This document shows, one piece after another, positions 1 through 9,343 of a stretch of DNA of 64,000 nt (position 1 is the stretch's first letter; each line of letters begins with the position of its first letter). A program made the position numbers and the translations under genes. Source of the DNA: CAVXTT01 sp963764685 (GTDB taxonomy: Bacteria > Bacteroidota > Ignavibacteria > Ignavibacteriales > Ignavibacteriaceae); NCBI GenBank assembly GCA_963764685.1, contig CAVXTT010000018.1:62001-126000 (forward strand), given 5' to 3'. Below the pieces are notes generated by a model. It had not been told where the DNA came from, made no database searches, and was given only the letters and a program-made list of their open reading frames with translations.

Positions 1-45
1 ATTATTTTCATTTTGTTCCATATTACTAAAATAAGAGAATTATTG

Positions 46-252
46 TCAAAAGATCAGTTGTACATTCTTGTGAAAACTTTGGATTTCATTTTTCGCAGCA
101 GGAAAATCAAAAAAAATTAAATAAATCACTTCGATAACACTTAGCTCATAAATGGTCCCAGACGTCATATAGAGTCCTTTGTAACGGCATGTAAAGCCTT
201 TATTAAGAGACTTTTTCAGAGTGAAGCCTGCCTTTTGGAAAGTCTTATGCAA
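46..252 (-). CDS. Possible small hypothetical protein (weak)
   Basis: A 68-residue reading frame begins at a TTG and ends at position 46. The frame stays open upstream to about position 366 before meeting a stop, so the true coding region, if there is one, may be longer and have an unusual start. The peptide is basic and rich in Lys and Phe, with no signal peptide or motif that I recognise. It lies divergently upstream of the ABC transporter operon with no clear ribosome binding site. It could be a decayed gene fragment or chance. Confidence 0.2.
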   Translation of the reverse strand: MHKTFQKAGFTLKKSLNKGFTCRYKGLYMTSGTIYELSVIEVIYLIFFDFPAAKNEIQSFHKNVQLIF

Positions 253-473
253 GGTATTATAATTTTCCTTGAGCGATTTATGAGCAAAGTTGTAATTCGG
301 TGCTGAAATCGTATTGTTTCCGCCTAACCTGTGGTCCCCAAAAAAAGATATCCGAATCCCACGACATCAGATTTAAGAACTCAGACACATTACCATACCC
401 GACCCACGCAATTATTTATATCATTATTTATATCGGGATTTTCGTTAAATTTAAGTTTACTTTTTGGAAAATT

Positions 474-1391
474 ATGATAGAAACTACAGGGCTGACCAAA
501 GTTTATTCAAACTCGTTCGGCAGGAAAAAAGTTGAAGCATTAACAGGACTCGATCTTAAAGTTGAAAAAGGGATAATATTTGGACTCCTGGGACCTAACG
601 GAGCAGGGAAAACGACCCTGATCAAACTACTTCTCGGGATAACTTTCCCTACTGAAGGCTCTGCAAAGATCCTTGATGAAGCAATCGGTAATTATAAAAT
701 TAAATCAAGGATCGGTTACCTCCCTGAAAATCATAAATATCCCCCATATCTAAGCGGCGGCGATGTACTGAGGTTTTTTGGGAGACTCGGCGGGATGAGT
801 AAACCGCATCTTGAAACAAGAATTGATGAAATGCTGCAGCTGGTAGATCTTACAAAATGGAAAAAGACAAAAGTTAAAGCTTATTCAAAAGGAATGATGC
901 AGCGTCTTGGATTAGCCCAGGCGCTTCTGAATGATCCGGAACTCATATTTCTAGACGAACCAACCGATGGAGTTGACCCTATTGGTAGAAAAGAGATCAG
1001 AGACATACTTGTAAGATTAAAGGGAGAAGGGAAAACTATCTTTCTGAATTCCCACCTGTTATCAGAGGTAGAACTTATTACCGATCGAGTTGGTATTCTC
1101 AATAAAGGGAAACTTTTGAAAGAAGGAACTGTTAAGGAACTGACTGAACGAAAGCAGGAATTCGTTATCTCAATTGAAGGAGAACTACCCCTGAATATTG
1201 AGAGATTGCACCTCGGGAGAATATCCGATGGATTATATTCTGCAAAGGTTAATGATATAAGTGAGCTTAACAATATTCTGGATTTGCTTCGTCAAAGGGG
1301 TGTTATGGTAAAAGAATTCCATCAGCAGAAGAACACGCTGGAAGATATGTTCATCTCATTAATCAAGGAAGCAGAGGGAGCAAAGAGATGA
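474..1391 (+). CDS. ABC-2 type transporter ATP-binding protein
   Basis: This 305-residue protein is the cytoplasmic ATPase of an ABC-2 exporter. The Walker A motif GPNGAGKTT lies at about residues 40-48, the signature YSKGMMQR near 137-144, Walker B LIFLDEP near 157-163, and the switch His (NSHLL) near 194. The Q-loop position reads YLPEN, with Glu in place of Gln, as in many NatA/CcmA-like subunits. The frame is open from 300, but the ATG at 474 matches the usual family N-terminus (MIETTGLTKVY); the upstream extension looks non-coding. A C-terminal accessory segment of about 80 residues follows the core. The stop overlaps the next gene by 4 nt (ATGA), so ATPase and permease are translationally coupled. 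The cargo is unknown. Confidence 0.93.
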   Translation: MIETTGLTKVYSNSFGRKKVEALTGLDLKVEKGIIFGLLGPNGAGKTTLIKLLLGITFPTEGSAKILDEAIGNYKIKSRIGYLPENHKYPPYLSGGDVLRFFGRLGGMSKPHLETRIDEMLQLVDLTKWKKTKVKAYSKGMMQRLGLAQALLNDPELIFLDEPTDGVDPIGRKEIRDILVRLKGEGKTIFLNSHLLSEVELITDRVGILNKGKLLKEGTVKELTERKQEFVISIEGELPLNIERLHLGRISDGLYSAKVNDISELNNILDLLRQRGVMVKEFHQQKNTLEDMFISLIKEAEGAKR

Positions 1392-2206
1392 ATAATATTT
1401 TAACTATGACCTGGTTTACCCTGCGGGAGGCTTTCGCAAGAAAAGTATTTATCTCCTTTGCTGTTATTTCAATAATTGTTTTGATCATAACTGCTGCAAT
1501 TTTCTCTACAGTTGATGCAGAGGTAATTAAAGAGTCTCTGAAAAATGAACATCAGGGAGGGATAGGACAAATAGTTGCTGCCCTTCAGTTGATGATAATA
1601 TCGCCGCTCTCAAGTCTTGCGCTTTTACTTGCAATCTTTACCTGCTCCAGTTTCGTTCCGGTAATGCTTGAAAAAGGAAATATTGATCTCCTTTTGAGCA
1701 AACCTGTATCAAGAATGCAGATGCTGACAGGTAAATATCTTGGCGGGATCCTCGTTGTATTTTTAAATATCGCTTTTCTGGTTATCGGGGTATGGTTAAT
1801 AATCTCTTTGAAATTTGATCAGTGGAATTATTCCTTTCTCTGGCTGATTGCAACCATTACCTTTACTTTTGCTGTTCTCTATGCAATCATTGTCCTCCTT
1901 GGTGTAGTTTCAAAAAGCTCTGTCCCGGGGATGATGACTGCTTATTTTATTTTCCTCATTGTCAGTCCGCTTCTTTCTCTTGCAAAAGATCAGTTGAGGG
2001 TTTTGTTCGAAAGTGATCTCCTCAAGGGGATCGTTGATACATTATATTATATTATTCCAAAGACAGCAGAGCTGATGGGGAAGATAAATTTTGATCTTGC
2101 ATCAGGTAAGGGAATCAATGATTTTCAGCCCATCATAACATCATTTTTGTTTTTACTTTTAACGTTTGGCTATAGTATGTATTTATTCAATAAGAAAGAT
2201 TTTTAA
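1388..2206 (+). CDS. ABC-2 type transporter permease
   Basis: This 272-residue membrane protein has about six hydrophobic helices: one near the N-terminus (residues 20-40), then around 70-95, 115-140, 148-175, 180-200 and 245-265. The region after helix 2 contains LLLSKPVSRMQMLTGKYLGG, typical of ABC-2 permeases in which a loop precedes the inner-membrane core. It starts inside the ATPase stop codon (ATGA) and its own stop overlaps the next start (TAATG), so three genes form one transcript. It is the integral membrane half of the exporter encoded here; its substrate cannot be read from the sequence. Confidence 0.9.
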   Translation: MNNILTMTWFTLREAFARKVFISFAVISIIVLIITAAIFSTVDAEVIKESLKNEHQGGIGQIVAALQLMIISPLSSLALLLAIFTCSSFVPVMLEKGNIDLLLSKPVSRMQMLTGKYLGGILVVFLNIAFLVIGVWLIISLKFDQWNYSFLWLIATITFTFAVLYAIIVLLGVVSKSSVPGMMTAYFIFLIVSPLLSLAKDQLRVLFESDLLKGIVDTLYYIIPKTAELMGKINFDLASGKGINDFQPIITSFLFLLLTFGYSMYLFNKKDF

Positions 2207-3174
2207 TGATAAAGAAATGGATATCCGGTGTTTTTGTTCTATTACTCTTTTTATCCGGCTGCGGGAAAAGAAACAGCCTGATGTACTGACGAAGTCACAG
2301 CAGGAGATGTTTTCTTATCTTCCCTCTGAGACACAGTTTGTGCTATATATGAATCTTAGCGAGCTCAGGAAAACTGAATTCTGGAATGATTATTTCAAAT
2401 CTTCAATTACCAGGGATACACTGAATAACTGGCTTAAAGATTTCGAAGCAAAAACAGGAACGGGATTAAGTCAGGGAATATCTGAAATAATATCTTCCAC
2501 TACCTGGGACGGTAATGATTTATTCGGAGTAAGGTTTGACAGAAATTATGAGAAAGTAAAAGGCTACTTCCTTGATGATAACAAATTTTACAAAGAAAAG
2601 ACTGACGGCAATGTAATATTTTCTTTGAAGGATGGTTCTGATGCAAAATTCTATTTTGCTAAAGATGATCTCCTTCTGATCCTTAAAAATGAGAAATATC
2701 TCAAACAGCTTCTAAGCGGAACCAGCAAAAAGTTTGATAAAGAAAACCGTCTCTTCTCAGTTATTCAGAAAATAACAAAATAAAAATCATTACTGGATGG
2801 CTACGACCAGGGGAGGATTTGCTGCGGGAATGATAAATCTGCTTACCGGTGGTAAAGACATTCCCGTTAAAAAGATCATCTCCTCGGTAAATGAGATCAG
2901 TCTCTCAGCATACTTTTCAGACGCTGTTGATATAACCTCTGTCTGGGGCTGCAGCGATGCGCAGCACGCTAATCTTTTAGCAACAGGAGTAAGGAGCGCA
3001 TTAGCGATGGACCTTCTGGCGGGGAAGGATTATGCATTAAATGAGTTGATGAAAAAACTCGAGATAGACAGAGAAGCCCGGGAGGTACATTTTGAAATTA
3101 ACTTAAACAAAGATGATTTAGCCGGCTTAAAAAAGCTGGCTGAAAAAAAGAAACTCTCACAACAAAAACTATAG
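2206..3174 (+). CDS. Lipoprotein of unknown function, two frameshifts
   Basis: Translation from the ATG at 2206 gives a clean lipoprotein signal peptide (MIKKWISG, hydrophobic stretch, lipobox LSGC). That frame stops after about 27 residues, while the rest of the protein continues in a second frame (to 2783) and a third (to 3174). The shifts lie near 2255-2275 and near 2780, the latter in an A-rich run. Merged, the gene encodes about 320 residues: an acylated N-terminus and a soluble domain with no motif I recognise. It follows the ABC permease with an overlapping stop/start, which suggests a periplasmic or envelope partner of that exporter. The shifts look like sequence errors, because both downstream parts read as ordinary protein. 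Confidence 0.7.
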
Positions 3175-3184
3175 GTTCGATAAA

Positions 3185-4120
3185 ATGCCCGAAGAGAAAT
3201 TAAAACTTGAAGATCTGTTAGGTAAGACCCAGGCCGAGGACGATGGAGATCATATAAATACTGTTGCTATTATCGGCGCCGGCATTATGGGACAGGGGAT
3301 CGCTCAGACGATTGCATCGTCAGGCATAGAGGTGCTGGTTATCGAAAAAGATAACCTGCGTCTTAATGATGCCAAAGAAATGCTTGAAGAAAATATGGAT
3401 CGGGAAATTAAACGGTGGGCTCTTACCGGTTCAGAAAAGAAATCCGTAATGAGCCGGATAAAATGGGAAATTGCATTCGACAAGATTAAGACATGCGATC
3501 TTGTTATAGAAGCCGTCGATGAGGATTTTGAGCTTAAGATGCAGATTTTCCAAAAGGTTGACTCACTGGCTCCCCTTAATACTATACTCGTATCCAATAC
3601 ATCTACTTTAAGCCTTACAAAAATAGCTGAAAGCACCTCCCGGCCCGATAAGGTAATCGGTATGCACTTTCTTAATCCCGTTCCTAAAATCCCTCTTGTT
3701 GAATTAATAAAGTGCCTGCATACATCAAATCAGACCGTAAGCAAAGTAAAAGAATTTGCCGCCAGGATCGGGAAGACTGCAGTTGAGGTTTATGAGTATC
3801 CCGGTTTTGTAACCACGCGCGCAATAGTACCCCTTCTAAACGAAGCAATGTATATTCTCCTTGAAGGAGTGGCGGACGCAAAGGATATTGATACTGCTAT
3901 GAAGCTGGGCTATAATTTTCAGCACGGTCCTCTTGAAATGGCTGATATGATGGGACTGGATGAAGTCCTTGCCTGGATGGAAACACTCTGGAAAACCCTG
4001 GGTGAACCGAGATACCGTGCCTGTCCGATATTAAGAAAACTCGTACGTGAGCAGAAACTCGGAAAGAAAACGGGAGAGGGTTTCTATAAGTATGACGATC
4101 TGGGAAAAATAATTTACTAA
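3185..4120 (+). CDS. 3-hydroxyacyl-CoA (3-hydroxybutyryl-CoA) dehydrogenase
   Basis: This 311-residue enzyme oxidises L-3-hydroxyacyl-CoA to 3-oxoacyl-CoA with NAD, or works in reverse in butyrate-type pathways. The Rossmann motif GAGIMGQGIAQ starts at about residue 31, after an N-terminal extension of some 25 residues (MPEEKLKLEDLLG...) not found in the shortest family members. The SNTSTL segment and the catalytic His in MHFLNPVPKIPLVE are present, and the C-terminal helical domain ends with GKKTGEGFYKY. The start is 11 nt after the lipoprotein stop. Acetate kinase follows, which suggests acyl-CoA fermentation or fatty-acid turnover. Whether the substrate is short or long chain is not visible. 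Confidence 0.9.
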   Translation: MPEEKLKLEDLLGKTQAEDDGDHINTVAIIGAGIMGQGIAQTIASSGIEVLVIEKDNLRLNDAKEMLEENMDREIKRWALTGSEKKSVMSRIKWEIAFDKIKTCDLVIEAVDEDFELKMQIFQKVDSLAPLNTILVSNTSTLSLTKIAESTSRPDKVIGMHFLNPVPKIPLVELIKCLHTSNQTVSKVKEFAARIGKTAVEVYEYPGFVTTRAIVPLLNEAMYILLEGVADAKDIDTAMKLGYNFQHGPLEMADMMGLDEVLAWMETLWKTLGEPRYRACPILRKLVREQKLGKKTGEGFYKYDDLGKIIY

Positions 4121-4163
4121 ACTAAAAACAATCCCGCTTTTATGCAGGATTGAGGAAAATAAA

Positions 4164-5378
4164 ATGAAAGTACTTGTATTAAACTGCGGAAGCTCATCTA
4201 TAAAATATCAGTTCTTCGATACGGATAAAAAATATGTGCTTGCAAAAGGCCTGGTTGAACGCATTGGAATGGCCAGTGCCGTGCTTACTCATAAAAGATA
4301 CGATGATGATGAAATTAAAATAGTCGGAGAAATACTTGATCATTCAATTGCCATTGAATATGTCCTTGGAGTAATGCTCAGTAAGAATCATGGTGTTATT
4401 GATGACAAAGAGGATATAGAGGCTGTAGGTCACCGTGTGGTGCATGGGGGTGAAACATTCTCCGGCTCGGTATATATCACGGATGAAGTTATTAATGTTC
4501 TTCAGGATAATATTGAACTTGCGCCTCTGCATAATCCTCCGAACCTCAAAGGTATCCAGGCAGTAAAAAGAATTCTGCCCAATACTCCTCAATGCGGTGT
4601 ATTTGATACTGCATTCCATATAAAGATGCCGCCCAAGGCTTTTCTTTACGGCATACCTTTCGAATTATATAAAAAATATAAAATAAGAAGGTATGGATTC
4701 CACGGAACCTCACATCTCTATGTATCACGGGAAGCTGCAAAGCTTTTAGGAAAAGATATTAAAGAACTGAAGATCATTACTGCGCATCTCGGAAACGGCT
4801 GCAGTATGGCAGCAGTTGATAAAGGTGTCTCCGTGGATACAACAATGGGCTTTACTCCTCTCGAGGGACTACTTATGGGCACAAGAAGCGGTGATATTGA
4901 TCCTTCCATTATTCTCTATATTATGGGGAAAGAAGGTTTATCGATGAATGAAGCTGCTACACTTCTTAACAAGCATTCCGGACTTATCGGAATAAGCGGC
5001 GAGAGCAGCGATATGAGAGAAATAATTAAAGCCGTAAAGGAAGATCATAAAAGAGCAAGGAATGCATTTGAGATTTTCTGTTACAGGATCAAGAAATATG
5101 TAGGTGCATATACTGCTGCGATGGGAGGACTTGATGCTCTTGTATTTACAGGCGGAATAGGCGAGAATTCTTCTGAGGTCCGTGAAGAAGTATGCCGGGA
5201 TATGGGATTCTTCGGTATCGAACTCGATGAACACAAGAATAAGAACAGGGAATTACTCCTGTCACCGGAAGGTGCAAAGGTTAAAGTATTCAGGATCCCG
5301 ACCAATGAAGAACTGGTTATTGCCCTTGATACTGCAGAAATAGTTGCAGAGCTTAAGACGGAGAAGGCGGTTTCATAA
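4164..5378 (+). CDS. ackA: Acetate kinase
   Basis: The 404-residue protein has the standard length for acetate kinase, which makes ATP and acetate from acetyl phosphate. Visible family motifs are LNCGSSSIKYQ at the N-terminus, GHRVVHGG near residue 90, GVFDTAFH near 145, HLGNGCS near 208 (ATP site), TRSGDIDP near 243 and FTGGIGENSSEVRE near 330. No phosphotransacetylase gene is adjacent. It sits 43 nt after the hydroxyacyl-CoA dehydrogenase and is followed by a strong hairpin terminator at 5382, so it probably ends that transcription unit. Confidence 0.96.
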   Translation: MKVLVLNCGSSSIKYQFFDTDKKYVLAKGLVERIGMASAVLTHKRYDDDEIKIVGEILDHSIAIEYVLGVMLSKNHGVIDDKEDIEAVGHRVVHGGETFSGSVYITDEVINVLQDNIELAPLHNPPNLKGIQAVKRILPNTPQCGVFDTAFHIKMPPKAFLYGIPFELYKKYKIRRYGFHGTSHLYVSREAAKLLGKDIKELKIITAHLGNGCSMAAVDKGVSVDTTMGFTPLEGLLMGTRSGDIDPSIILYIMGKEGLSMNEAATLLNKHSGLIGISGESSDMREIIKAVKEDHKRARNAFEIFCYRIKKYVGAYTAAMGGLDALVFTGGIGENSSEVREEVCRDMGFFGIELDEHKNKNRELLLSPEGAKVKVFRIPTNEELVIALDTAEIVAELKTEKAVS

Positions 5379-5381
5379 TTC

Positions 5382-5418
5382 AAAGCCGGTGATATAAACT
5401 TCACCGGTTTTATTATAT
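5382..5418 (+). terminator. Rho-independent terminator after ackA
   Basis: Seven-base arms CCGGTGA (5386-5392) and TCACCGG (5401-5407) extend outwards with A-T and G-T pairs. A U-rich tail (TTTTATTATATT) follows directly. It lies 8 nt after the ackA stop. Confidence 0.85.
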
Positions 5419-5447
5419 TAAATCTCTGAACTTAAAAGGAATATTAA

Positions 5448-6047
5448 TTGAATCTCGAACTGTTTCTTCTTTCCTTTATTCCTTTGTTTGTAGCTATCGA
5501 TATTATCGGTACTGCACCTATATTTCTTGGTTATACCCACGACATACCCGATACCCACCGGCGCAAGCTTATTGTTGAGGCTATCCTTGCTGCATTTATT
5601 GTTGCAAATATTTTCCTTATCTCAGGCAGGCTTATCCTTAACTTTCTCGGCATTACAATAGATGATTTCAGGATAGCCGGAGGGATTATTCTTCTGATTT
5701 TATCAATTACCGATATAATGTCCGCATCCGGTTCATCGGAGACGAGAAGAAACCCCGGCAGCGATATCGGTGTTGTACCATTGGGAATTCCCCTCATAAT
5801 GGGTCCTGCCGCCTTAACTACAATACTGATCCTTGTCGACAATTATGGTTATGTGCCCACGATAGTTTCAATGGTCCTGAATTTTTTTATCGTATGGTTT
5901 GTACTTGCAAATGCCCGGTGGATTATTAATTTTATAGGTACGGGCGGCTCGAAAGCATTTGCAAAGATTGCATCTTTGTTCCTTGCCGCCATAGCAGTTA
6001 TGATGATTCGTGTAGGAGTGTTAAATATTTTAGCTTCAATTAAGTGA
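5448..6047 (+). CDS. MarC family integral membrane protein
   Basis: This 199-residue protein has six predicted transmembrane helices and the MarC/UPF0056 pattern: FIPLFVAIDIIGTAPIF at the N-terminus and a conserved GIPLIMGPAALTTILILVDNYG loop in the middle. The start is a TTG at 5448 with a good upstream AAAAGGA (5434-5440). Family members are membrane proteins of uncertain function, once linked to multiple antibiotic resistance and later shown not to confer it in E. coli. It begins a new unit after the ackA terminator, and the SDR gene follows 10 nt after its stop. Confidence 0.88.
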   Translation: MNLELFLLSFIPLFVAIDIIGTAPIFLGYTHDIPDTHRRKLIVEAILAAFIVANIFLISGRLILNFLGITIDDFRIAGGIILLILSITDIMSASGSSETRRNPGSDIGVVPLGIPLIMGPAALTTILILVDNYGYVPTIVSMVLNFFIVWFVLANARWIINFIGTGGSKAFAKIASLFLAAIAVMMIRVGVLNILASIK

Positions 6048-6057
6048 AGGATTAAAT

Positions 6058-6849
6058 ATGGAACTCGGAATTAAAGATAAAACTGTATTGATAACAGCTT
6101 CCAGCATGGGTATAGGCAAAGCTGTTGCCGAAGCATTTGCCTCGGAAAAGTGTAAAGTAGCGATTTGTTCAAGAGACAGAAAGAATCTTATTGCTGCTGC
6201 AGACGAAATTAAAAAGAGACAAGGGGTGGAACCATTCTGGTGCGTATGCGACTTAACGCGTCTTAAGGATATTGAGACAACATTTAACGAGGTTGAGAAG
6301 CTATACGGCGGTATTGATATTTTGGTAAATAACTGCGGCGGTCCCGCTGCAGGTGTCTTGAATGAAATGAGTGAAGAAAAGTGGGGCGAAGCATTTCAGC
6401 AGGTGCTTATGAGCGCAGTAAGATTTTCCACACTCGTGATGCCGAAAATGCTTGTTAAAAGCTGGGGCAGAATAATTAATATTACGTCAATTACCGTTAA
6501 GCAGCCAATCGACAACCTGATACTTTCAAATACCTTCAGGGCCGGGATACTTGGTTTTGCCAAATCTTTAAGCAATGAAGTTGCTAAGCATAATATAACC
6601 ATTAATAATATTGCACCGGGGTTTACATTAACTCACAGGACCTATGATCTTGCGGTTCACGAGTCAAAGACAACCGGCAGATCGCACGAAGAAATATTAT
6701 CCGAAATGGCTAAGAATATTCCTATGAACAGACTTGCAGGTCCCGAGGAAATTGCCGCAGGTGTTCTATTCCTTGCATCCCAGCAGGCATCATACATTAC
6801 CGGAAATACAATTCATATTGACGGCGGCTGGGTGAAAGGGATCAGTTAG
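6058..6849 (+). CDS. SDR family oxidoreductase with altered catalytic motif
   Basis: This 263-residue protein has the short-chain dehydrogenase fold: cofactor loop ASSMGIGKAVAE near residue 15, DILVNNCGG near 90, ITSITVK near 142 (catalytic Ser region), and the C-terminal ASYITGNTIHIDGG. The usual YxxxK pair appears as SxxxR (SNTFRAGI), so both the catalytic Tyr and Lys are replaced. Homologs with such substitutions exist and are usually named 3-oxoacyl-ACP reductase by similarity only; classical reductase activity is doubtful. It lies 10 nt after marC, with the FAD protein 8 nt downstream. Confidence 0.85.
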   Translation: MELGIKDKTVLITASSMGIGKAVAEAFASEKCKVAICSRDRKNLIAAADEIKKRQGVEPFWCVCDLTRLKDIETTFNEVEKLYGGIDILVNNCGGPAAGVLNEMSEEKWGEAFQQVLMSAVRFSTLVMPKMLVKSWGRIINITSITVKQPIDNLILSNTFRAGILGFAKSLSNEVAKHNITINNIAPGFTLTHRTYDLAVHESKTTGRSHEEILSEMAKNIPMNRLAGPEEIAAGVLFLASQQASYITGNTIHIDGGWVKGIS

Positions 6850-6857
6850 CATCTATT

Positions 6858-8414
6858 TTGATTAAGCAGCTTGAAATAGTAATTCCCTCCCACGAAATCA
6901 GGAACAAAGAGTATCTTTATATCAGGGCAGCTGAGGCTTCAGGTAAAAATATTGCAGAAGTAAATGCTGTTATTATTCGGAAGCGGTCAATTGATGCACG
7001 GAGCAGAAATCCGGTCTACCGTCTGGTTGTTGATGTATTTATCAATGAACCTCCTGCCGAAGAAAATATTGAGATAAAGTATAATCCTGTTGGTGAGGTG
7101 AAGCGTGTAATAATCACCGGGTTCGGTCCGGGAGGAATGTTTGCTGCACTTCGTTTAATTGAACTGGGGATCAGGCCTGTAGTTGTGGAGAGAGGAAAAG
7201 ATGTGCAGGCAAGGCGAAAAGACCTGAAAGCAATACAGCAGGATAACATTGTAAACCCCGATTCCAATTACTGCTTTGGTGAAGGAGGCGCGGGAACCTA
7301 CAGCGACGGAAAGCTTTACACGCGGGCTACCAAAAGGGGAAATGTAAACAAGATCCTTAGGGTGCTTGTGCAGCACGGTGCACAGCAGGATATTTTAATA
7401 GATGCCCATCCTCATATCGGATCAAATATACTTCCAAAGGTTGTCCAAACTATAAGAGAACAGATCTTAAGGTGCGGCGGGGAGGTACATTTTAATTCCA
7501 GGTTAACTGATATTCTTATTGAAGAAGGAAAAGTGAAGGGGGTTGTTGTAAATAATGAAACAGAAATTTTAGGAGATGCATTAATTCTTGCGGCGGGACA
7601 TTCTGCAAGAGATATTTATTATCTGCTTCATTCAAAAGGAATTCTGCTTGAGCAGAAAAGCTTTGCGATGGGAGTAAGAATAGAGCATCCCCAGAAGCTT
7701 ATTAACAGTATTCAATACCATTCTGAAGAAAAGGATGAGAATCTTCCTGCAGCAAGCTACAGCCTTGCCTGCAATGTTGAGGGAAGGGGAGTATATTCAT
7801 TTTGTATGTGTCCCGGCGGAATAATTGTTCCTGCTGCAACAGCACAGGAAGAGATTGTAGTAAACGGGATGTCATTATCCAGAAGGGATTCCCCCTTTGC
7901 CAATTCGGGATTCGTTGTGGAGGTTACACCTGCCGAATGGAAAAAGTACGATGCTGAATATCCGTTTGCAGGGTTAAAGCTGCAGCAGGAACTTGAACAG
8001 AAGGCATTTGAACTTGCAGGCAGAACTCAAAGAGCACCCGCACAAAGGGTTACTGATTTTGTAAATAAAAAAGAATCTGCTGATCTACCGGCTGCATCAT
8101 ATATTCCGGGACTTACCCCGGCCGCGCTTCATAAAGAGCTGCCCCGCTATATTTCCAATGCGTTAAGAAAAGCACTGTTTATCTTTAATCAAAGGATGAG
8201 AGGATATTATACAGACGAAGCTGTTATTGTTGCTGCAGAAAGCAGAACAAGTTCACCGGTTAGAATACCAAGGATTAAAGAAACCTATATGCATCCACAG
8301 GCAGAAGGACTTTTCCCATGTGGTGAGGGAGCAGGTTATGCAGGCGGTATTGTATCAGCAGCTATCGACGGGGAGAACTGTGCAGAAGCAGCTGTAAAAT
8401 ATATAGTCCGATAG
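6858..8414 (+). CDS. FAD-dependent dehydrogenase (COG2509 type)
   Basis: This 518-residue flavoprotein resembles the uncharacterised FAD-dependent dehydrogenases of COG2509. An N-terminal domain of about 85 residues (MIKQLEIVIPSHEIRN...) precedes the dinucleotide-binding motif GFGPGGMFAALRLIELG near residue 96. The FGEGGAGTYSDGKLYTR segment lies near 140 and the C-terminal FAD contact GEGAGYAGGIVSAAIDG near 490. The start is a TTG at 6858, 8 nt after the SDR stop. Its TAG stop is part of an octamer repeat that continues into the spacer. Substrate unknown. Confidence 0.87.
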   Translation: MIKQLEIVIPSHEIRNKEYLYIRAAEASGKNIAEVNAVIIRKRSIDARSRNPVYRLVVDVFINEPPAEENIEIKYNPVGEVKRVIITGFGPGGMFAALRLIELGIRPVVVERGKDVQARRKDLKAIQQDNIVNPDSNYCFGEGGAGTYSDGKLYTRATKRGNVNKILRVLVQHGAQQDILIDAHPHIGSNILPKVVQTIREQILRCGGEVHFNSRLTDILIEEGKVKGVVVNNETEILGDALILAAGHSARDIYYLLHSKGILLEQKSFAMGVRIEHPQKLINSIQYHSEEKDENLPAASYSLACNVEGRGVYSFCMCPGGIIVPAATAQEEIVVNGMSLSRRDSPFANSGFVVEVTPAEWKKYDAEYPFAGLKLQQELEQKAFELAGRTQRAPAQRVTDFVNKKESADLPAASYIPGLTPAALHKELPRYISNALRKALFIFNQRMRGYYTDEAVIVAAESRTSSPVRIPRIKETYMHPQAEGLFPCGEGAGYAGGIVSAAIDGENCAEAAVKYIVR

Positions 8415-8448
8415 TACGATGGGTTGATAGTACGATAGTGTGATCTAT
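8409..8448 (+). repeat. 8-nt tandem repeat starting at a stop codon
   Basis: Five degenerate octamers run from 8409: CGATAGTA, CGATGGGT, TGATAGTA, CGATAGTG and TGATCTAT. The TAG stop codon of the FAD protein (8412-8414) lies in the first unit. A two-unit relative (TGATAGTT, CGATAGCC) follows the stop codon at 14346. Confidence 0.6.
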
Positions 8449-8456
8449 ACAATGTT

Positions 8457-8666
8457 TCAGGCTGAAACTTCCAAATCATAGGTGATATCAGGGGCTTTGT
8501 CATTATTCACCTCTTTAATCTTATTGATAATAAGGCTCCTTTGTTCGCTATTTTTAACTTTCCCGTAAATACGCAGCTCACCCATCTCCTCATAATGGTG
8601 AAGCTCTCTGACGCCAAGCTCTTTCATCAAGTCTATCACCGGTTGATATTTGGTTACTAATGGCAT
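8457..8666 (-). CDS. Small hypothetical protein, possibly BON-like
   Basis: This 69-residue soluble protein starts MPLVTKYQPVIDLMKELG and carries an alternating beta/alpha pattern (ELRIYGKVKNSEQRSLIINKIKEV). It recalls the small BON-like N-terminal part of LysM peptidoglycan-binding proteins, but I cannot confirm this from sequence alone. No signal peptide or membrane segment. Convergent with the FAD gene and alone on this strand, with an AT-rich upstream region. Confidence 0.55.
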   Translation of the reverse strand: MPLVTKYQPVIDLMKELGVRELHHYEEMGELRIYGKVKNSEQRSLIINKIKEVNNDKAPDITYDLEVSA

Positions 8667-8759
8667 AACTTTTTTTACTGCAATAATATTATATTAAACC
8701 TTTAACGGCGTGATTAATATTGCACATTGAAAACACACCCTTTTAATTACTGTAAATAA

Positions 8760-9341
8760 ATGAAGATAAAATATTTTGTAACTCAATCTGCTCTCCGTAA
8801 GTGGTATGAGAAGAATTTTGATAAAGAAGATGAGCTTTGGTTAGGGTTTTATAAAAAGGGTACAGGTAAGCCAAGTGTTACCTGGCCGGAGTCAGTTGAT
8901 GAGGCACTCTGTTTTGGCTGGATAGATGGTATAAGAAAATCCATCGATGAAGAAAGATATATGATACGTTTTACCCCCCGGCGGAAGGGAAGTATCTGGA
9001 GTGCAGTGAACAGAAAGAAAATAAAGGAGCTGAATAAAGCTGGACTGGTAAAGCCGTCCGGGCTTACGGCATTTAAACAGCTCGATGAAAAGAGAAGCAG
9101 AATTTATTCTTTCGAGCAGGGTAAGGTGCAGATATCAGAGCAATATGAGAACCAAATTAAAGCAAATAAAAAAGCCTGGGGATATTTTCAAAACCTTCCC
9201 CCTTCGGCAAAAAGACCATCAATATGGTATGTGATGAGTGCAAAGAGAGAAGATACCAGGGAGAAGCGACTGGAGCTATTAATCAAATGTTCAGAGCAGG
9301 GGAAACGGATACCACAATTGGATATAACCAGAAAGAAATAA
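8760..9341 (+). CDS. YdeI/OmpD-associated family protein
   Basis: This 193-residue cytoplasmic protein matches the YdeI/OmdA-type family. Recognisable segments are LRKWYEKNFDKEDELWLGFYKKGTGKPS near residue 12, the signature VDEALCFGWIDGIRKSID near 45, FTPRRKGSIWSAVN near 72, and a C-terminal segment ending in PPSAKRPSIWYVMSAKREDTR. Family members are linked to stress and bacteriocin protection, but the biochemical role is unknown. The DUF1697 gene starts 2 nt after its stop, so the two are probably co-transcribed. Confidence 0.88.
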   Translation: MKIKYFVTQSALRKWYEKNFDKEDELWLGFYKKGTGKPSVTWPESVDEALCFGWIDGIRKSIDEERYMIRFTPRRKGSIWSAVNRKKIKELNKAGLVKPSGLTAFKQLDEKRSRIYSFEQGKVQISEQYENQIKANKKAWGYFQNLPPSAKRPSIWYVMSAKREDTREKRLELLIKCSEQGKRIPQLDITRKK

Positions 9342-9343
9342 TT

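Noticed and set aside
300..473. N-terminal extension of the ABC ATPase
   Set aside because: The extra 58 residues do not fit the family, and the ATG at 474 gives the normal N-terminus.
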